A DNA stretch of 9,812 nt from Methanomicrobia archaeon (lineage in GTDB: Archaea > Halobacteriota > Syntropharchaeia > Alkanophagales > Methanospirareceae), in NCBI GenBank assembly GCA_016928455.1, contig JAFGKP010000075.1:1-9812 (forward strand), in the 5' to 3' direction. The notes under the pieces were generated by a model. That model saw only the letters and a list, made by a program, of their open reading frames with translations, had not been told where the DNA came from and ran no database searches. Position 1 is the first letter of the stretch. Every line of letters begins with the position of its first letter. Made by a program: the position numbers and the translations under genes. Positions 6,596-9,812 of this stretch are shown here, piece after piece.

Positions 6596-6654
6596 AGGCC
6601 TGAGTGCTCGCGATCTGCATGCACAGTGCGAATCGCCTCGGAAAAACATTCCAC

Positions 6655-6667
6655 AAGGTTTATTAAT
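6655..6667 (+). promoter_or_regulatory. Candidate BRE/TATA of the HDAC-family gene
   Basis: The plus strand reads AAGGTTTATTAAT, a short purine run followed by a TATA-like box centred near 6663. Transcription would start near 6690, leaving a leader of about 15 nt with no visible Shine-Dalgarno. A second AT-rich spot (CTTTTAG, 6669-6675) would give an even shorter leader. Confidence 0.45.
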
Positions 6668-6704
6668 CCTTTTAGCACTTATCACATTCACCTCACGCAC
6701 GACG

Positions 6705-7751
6705 ATGACCAGTTCCACCGGCTTTGTCTATCACGCGGATTATTTGCGCCATGATACCGGCTTTCATCCCGAGAGCGCGGATCGATTGCTCAGCATCATG
6801 CGGAAATTAGAGCAGCAGAATCTCACAACGCGGCTGGAACATATCCTCCCGGAGCGCGCGCCAGTTGAGGCCATCATGTACGTGCACACCCGCGAGTATG
6901 TGCAGAAGGTAGCGGAAATGAGTGCGTTGGGCAGTGGTATGCTCGATCCTGACACGCCGATCTGCGCTGCGACGTATACTATCGCCCTGCTCGCGGCTGG
7001 CGGGCTCTTACGTGCGGTAGATAGCGTGATGGCTGATGATAACGCCCTGAAACAGGTTTTTGCACTGGTACGACCGCCCGGGCATCATGCGAATGCGAGC
7101 CGCGGCCGAGGTTTCTGTATCTTCAATAATATCGCGATCGCCGCGGAATACCTGAAACGCGCACACCGCCTCAAACGTATTCTCATTATGGACTGGGACG
7201 TACACCACGGGAATGGCACGCAGGAGATCTTCTTCCAGGACCCCTCAGTTCTCTATCTCTCCACCCACCAATATCCGCACTATCCCGGAACGGGCTGGAT
7301 AACGGAGGTGGGCGCGGGCGAGGGGGCGGGGTTTACGGTGAATATCCCGCTCCCCATTGGTAGCGGTGATGCTGAGTATCTCTTCGCGCTCACCTCGATC
7401 CTGGTGCCAATAGCGCGTGAGTTTCAGCCCGAATTTGTGCTTGTCTCTTCTGGTTTTGACGCGCACTGGACCGATCCGCTCGCTTCAATGAAGGTTTCTA
7501 CCAGCGGCTTTGGCGCATTTGCCGACCTCATTCTGGCGATAGCGAACGAGCAGTGCGAAGGACGAGTCGTACTGGCGTTAGAGGGCGGTTATAATCATGA
7601 TGCGCTCGGAGACTCCGTGCTGGCAGTCTTCCATTCGCTCCTGAGAGGAACAGGTGCACTCCCGGAGAGCGACACGGTGAGCCCGAACACGAAGGTACTG
7701 CAACGTATCGAAGATTTGAAAGCGGTGCAACGGGCATATTGGGATTTTTAA
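6705..7751 (+). CDS. Histone deacetylase family (AcuC-like) Zn-dependent deacetylase
   Basis: This 348-residue protein belongs to the arginase/deacetylase fold family that includes class I/II histone deacetylases, acetoin utilisation protein AcuC and acetylpolyamine amidohydrolases. These enzymes hydrolyse acetyl-lysine or acetyl-amine bonds with one zinc ion. All catalytic features are in place: RPPGHHA with the His126-His127 dyad, DWDVHHGNGT with Asp163 (relay) and zinc ligands Asp165 and His167, GFDAHWTDPL with the third ligand Asp252, and the transition-state tyrosine Tyr296 in LEGGYN. It should therefore be active. Possible substrates are acetylated chromatin proteins such as Alba or histones, acetyl-CoA synthetase, or acetylated polyamines; the sequence does not decide. 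No acetyltransferase neighbour is seen. It begins divergently from the signal peptidase gene, and purF follows after 70 bp. Confidence 0.95.
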   Translation: MTSSTGFVYHADYLRHDTGFHPESADRLLSIMRKLEQQNLTTRLEHILPERAPVEAIMYVHTREYVQKVAEMSALGSGMLDPDTPICAATYTIALLAAGGLLRAVDSVMADDNALKQVFALVRPPGHHANASRGRGFCIFNNIAIAAEYLKRAHRLKRILIMDWDVHHGNGTQEIFFQDPSVLYLSTHQYPHYPGTGWITEVGAGEGAGFTVNIPLPIGSGDAEYLFALTSILVPIAREFQPEFVLVSSGFDAHWTDPLASMKVSTSGFGAFADLILAIANEQCEGRVVLALEGGYNHDALGDSVLAVFHSLLRGTGALPESDTVSPNTKVLQRIEDLKAVQRAYWDF

Positions 7752-7803
7752 TCGAACGAAGATCGAGTCATCATTCAGGATCCGGCATTCGGCGTGAACG
7801 GAA

Positions 7804-7810
7804 AGGGGGA
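7804..7810 (+). promoter_or_regulatory. Shine-Dalgarno of purF
   Basis: AGGGGGA lies 11 nt before the ATG at 7822. It supports that start, and therefore supports a propeptide of 13 residues before the nucleophilic Cys14. Confidence 0.6.
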
Positions 7811-7821
7811 TCGGTAGATAG

Positions 7822-9330
7822 ATGAGCGATAGTGAAGGTGCAGGAGGCGTAAGCGAACGGTGCGGTATCGTGGGCGTCGTGCTTAGCAGGGAACATGTAG
7901 CCTTATCGCTCTATTATGCACTTTATGCGTTACAGCATCGCGGGCAGGAAGCTGCAGGCATCGCGGTATCTGATCATGCTGATGCTGGTGTAGGTGGAGA
8001 GTCGGTCACGCTGCTCAAGGGCATAGGACTCGTCTCTGAAGTCTTCTCCAGGCAACAGATTGCCGCGTTAAGGGGCACTATGGGCATCGGGCACGTCCAA
8101 TATTCCACCAGGGGTGCGACCAGAGTGGAAACCACAGAACCGTTACTGGTCACGTATCGGAACGGTGAGCTAGCCATCGGCCTCAACGGCAGTCTCGTCA
8201 ATGCCACCGCCTTGCGGAAAGAGCTGGAACGTGATGGGCGGATATTTCATTCGGACTCGGATACTGAGGTAATTGCACAGTTACTCGCGAAGGATTTGAT
8301 GCACCATACCCCGCTGGAAGCCGTGAAGGAACTGATGCGCCGCGTCGTCGGCTCGTATTCTCTGGTAATCTTGCTGGATTCGTCAGTACTCGCGGTGCGG
8401 GATCCGCTCGGTATAAAACCGCTCTGCATCGGCGCTCTGAAAGATGAATCGGGAACCCCCACCGGTTATATCGTGGCGTCTGAGAGTCCTGCAATTGACA
8501 CTCTGGGCGGTGAATTACTGCGGGACGTCCATCCAGGCGAGGTACTACTGCTCAGCCCTCCGGAAAGCCCGCGGAGTCCGGGGCGCGCGCGCCAAAAGGG
8601 TATGCCGTTTGAGAGTCACCAGCTCTACCGTGGGATAAACAGTGCTCATTGTATCTTTGAATACGTCTATTTCGCACGTCCAGACTCGGTAATTGACGGA
8701 AAATTGGTGTATGACGTACGGCTGCGAATCGGGGAGCGCCTGGCGGAGGAACATCCGGTAGAGGCGGATATCATCTCGCCCGTCCCTGACTCCGGCATCA
8801 CTTATGCCATCGGCTATGCGCGGTGTTCGGGCATCGATTACATGGAAGGCCTGATCAAAAACCGATACGTCGGACGGACGTTCATTATGCCTGAGCAATC
8901 CACCCGCGACACGGCGGTTCGCCTGAAGTTAAACGTGGTACAGGCGAATGTGGCGGGTAAGCGCGTCGTGCTCGTGGATGACAGCATTGTGCGCGGGACG
9001 ACCTCGCGTATAATCGTGGATCATTTGAAGAAGAAAGGGGCGCGGGAGGTCCATCTGCGAATAGGAAGCCCACCGATTATCGCGCCGTGCTATCTCGGGA
9101 TCGATACACCGACGCGGGATGAGCTGGTTGCCTGTGGACGAACTCTCGAGGAGATCGCTGCGTTTTTACATGCTGATTCCGTCCGTTACGTGAGCCCCGA
9201 GGGGCTGATCGAGGCCGTTGGTATCGAGGTGAGCAACCTCTGTCTGGGCTGCGCCTCCGGTAACTATCCCGTGGAGATCCCCGGTGAACAGTGTATCGCA
9301 CGGCAGTTACGACTCTCGCACTTCACCTGA
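7822..9330 (+). CDS. purF: Amidophosphoribosyltransferase (glutamine PRPP amidotransferase)
   Basis: PurF makes 5-phosphoribosylamine from PRPP and glutamine, the first committed step of purine synthesis. The N-terminal Ntn glutaminase domain starts CGIVGVV at Cys14, so the first 13 residues are a propeptide that must be removed to free the nucleophile. LQHRGQEAAG and SDSDTE are conserved. The C-terminal phosphoribosyltransferase domain has KNRYVGRTFI and the PRPP loop VVLVDDSIVRGTTS (382-395). Cys277, Cys423, Cys474 and Cys477 match the four ligands of the [4Fe-4S] cluster in Bacillus-type PurF. Oddities are in the glutamine site: GHVQYST has Gln93 where the family usually has Arg (E. coli Arg73), and the HNG motif reads LNG. 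The 502-residue length is usual. It may share a transcript with the HDAC-family gene, or use an AT-rich box at that gene's stop codon. Confidence 0.95.
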   Translation: MSDSEGAGGVSERCGIVGVVLSREHVALSLYYALYALQHRGQEAAGIAVSDHADAGVGGESVTLLKGIGLVSEVFSRQQIAALRGTMGIGHVQYSTRGATRVETTEPLLVTYRNGELAIGLNGSLVNATALRKELERDGRIFHSDSDTEVIAQLLAKDLMHHTPLEAVKELMRRVVGSYSLVILLDSSVLAVRDPLGIKPLCIGALKDESGTPTGYIVASESPAIDTLGGELLRDVHPGEVLLLSPPESPRSPGRARQKGMPFESHQLYRGINSAHCIFEYVYFARPDSVIDGKLVYDVRLRIGERLAEEHPVEADIISPVPDSGITYAIGYARCSGIDYMEGLIKNRYVGRTFIMPEQSTRDTAVRLKLNVVQANVAGKRVVLVDDSIVRGTTSRIIVDHLKKKGAREVHLRIGSPPIIAPCYLGIDTPTRDELVACGRTLEEIAAFLHADSVRYVSPEGLIEAVGIEVSNLCLGCASGNYPVEIPGEQCIARQLRLSHFT

Positions 9331-9364
9331 GGGTTCGTTGTGGTGTGTACAGGGGGAGCGGAAC

Positions 9365-9378
9365 GAAAGGTTAATATG
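9365..9378 (+). promoter_or_regulatory. BRE/TATA promoter of the DUF373 gene
   Basis: GAAAGGTTAATATG combines a purine-rich BRE with a TATA box (TTAATAT, 9371-9377). Expected transcription start is near 9400, just before the Shine-Dalgarno GAGGGG (9405-9410), which sits 10 nt before the ATG at 9421. All three elements are well spaced. Confidence 0.65.
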
Positions 9379-9420
9379 TGAAGGTGCTGTATCTTCTTTC
9401 TGTAGAGGGGCATACAGGTA

Positions 9421-9812
9421 ATGGCCAAAACGAAAACGCTTGTGACCTGTATAGACCGAGATGATGATATCGGTTGGAAAGCGGGCTTAGTAACACCTAT
9501 TATTGGTAAGGAGGCGCTGCTATCCGCGGCAACGAAGCTCGCACTCGCCGATCCCGAGGAGTCAGACATCAATGCGATCTTCGAGGCGATTCGGATTTAT
9601 GAGCAGTTGAGGACTGGTGACACGGGAGTCGAGTCGGAGGTCGTGCTTATAGCCGGGGATCGGAGTGTCGGTGCGGTTTCGGATAGAAAGATAGGCCAGA
9701 AGATTGATGAGGTCCTCGCTCAATTCCACGCTGACTCTGCCATCCTTGTCAGCGACGGTGCGGAGGACGAATGGATTATCCCGATCATCCAGTCGCGCGT
9801 GAAGATCGATTC
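9421..9812 (+). CDS. DUF373 family protein, N-terminal part
   Basis: 130 codons are visible and the gene runs off the right edge. The protein begins MAKTKTLVTCIDRDDDIGWK and continues with TPIIGKEALLSAATKLALAD, PEESDINAIFEAIRIYEQL, a GDRSVGAVSDRKIGQKIDEV segment and VSDGAEDEWIIPIIQSR. This is the highly conserved N-terminal half of DUF373, an archaeal family of unknown function. Family members usually continue with a membrane-spanning C-terminal half, which would lie outside the window. The paired acidic motifs (DRDDD, DPEESD, SDGAEDE) suggest a metal- or nucleotide-binding cytosolic domain, but this is inference only. The start is supported by GAGGGG 10 nt upstream and a BRE/TATA at the right distance. 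It is unrelated in sequence to purF and has its own promoter. Confidence 0.92.
   Translation, partial: MAKTKTLVTCIDRDDDIGWKAGLVTPIIGKEALLSAATKLALADPEESDINAIFEAIRIYEQLRTGDTGVESEVVLIAGDRSVGAVSDRKIGQKIDEVLAQFHADSAILVSDGAEDEWIIPIIQSRVKID

Noticed and set aside
7741..7753. T-rich run at the end of the HDAC-family gene as a terminator
   Set aside because: It is only a short run (TTTTTAAT) that includes the stop codon. It could equally be a TATA box for purF, and neither reading can be settled from sequence.
8550..8615. Pro/Ser/Arg-rich stretch in PurF between the glutaminase and phosphoribosyltransferase domains
   Set aside because: This inter-domain region varies freely in length and composition across PurF proteins, so it is not evidence of an added domain.
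1..9812. CRISPR array, insertion sequence, prophage or defence island
   Set aside because: No regular direct repeats with spacers, transposase, integrase, terminal inverted repeats or defence-type genes were seen; the complete genes are all core-type and intact.

Overview
The window is a stretch of archaeal core-genome DNA with moderate GC and densely packed genes. Domain assignment rests on several independent signs: ribosomal protein L10e, a DUF373 protein, the archaeal APPSKSYTHR form of the EPSP synthase motif, a Sec11-type (Ser-His-Asp) signal peptidase, a tRNA-Trp with no encoded CCA, and BRE/TATA promoters ahead of several genes. Gene content fits an anaerobic euryarchaeon. A methanogen or methane/alkane-oxidising relative (ANME-1 / Syntrophoarchaeum-like) is my guess from general resemblance, not something the sequence proves.

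Layout, left to right. Positions 1-219 (minus) hold the N-terminus of a stomatin/SPFH membrane protein, divergent from moaB (348-887, plus), with promoter elements between them. moaB converges on tRNA-Trp(CCA) (955-1028, minus). From 5365 down to 1066 lies a tightly packed minus-strand cluster: a flavin-reductase-like flavoprotein, argG, aroA and a duplicated PhoU/TrkA_C protein. It has two 4-bp start/stop overlaps and one 30-bp gap, so it is probably one operon driven by a TATA box near 5417-5423. Upstream of it on the same strand are a signal peptidase I gene (6550-6032) and rpl10e (5999-5478), 32 bp apart. On the plus strand follow an AcuC-like histone-deacetylase-family gene (6705-7751), purF (7822-9330) and the start of a DUF373 gene (9421 to the window edge).

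The genes cover arginine, aromatic amino acid and purine synthesis, molybdenum/tungsten cofactor synthesis, translation, secretion and probable ion-transport regulation. All complete genes look intact. I see no insertion sequence, CRISPR array, prophage or obvious horizontally acquired island, and no gene-free stretch longer than about 160 bases.

I did not find a clearly new system. The most interesting points are unusual glutamine-site residues in PurF (Gln where the conserved HVRY arginine is expected, and LNG instead of HNG), the duplicated PhoU/TrkA_C protein carried by an amino-acid biosynthesis operon, and a moaB promoter placed so that the transcript would be leaderless.
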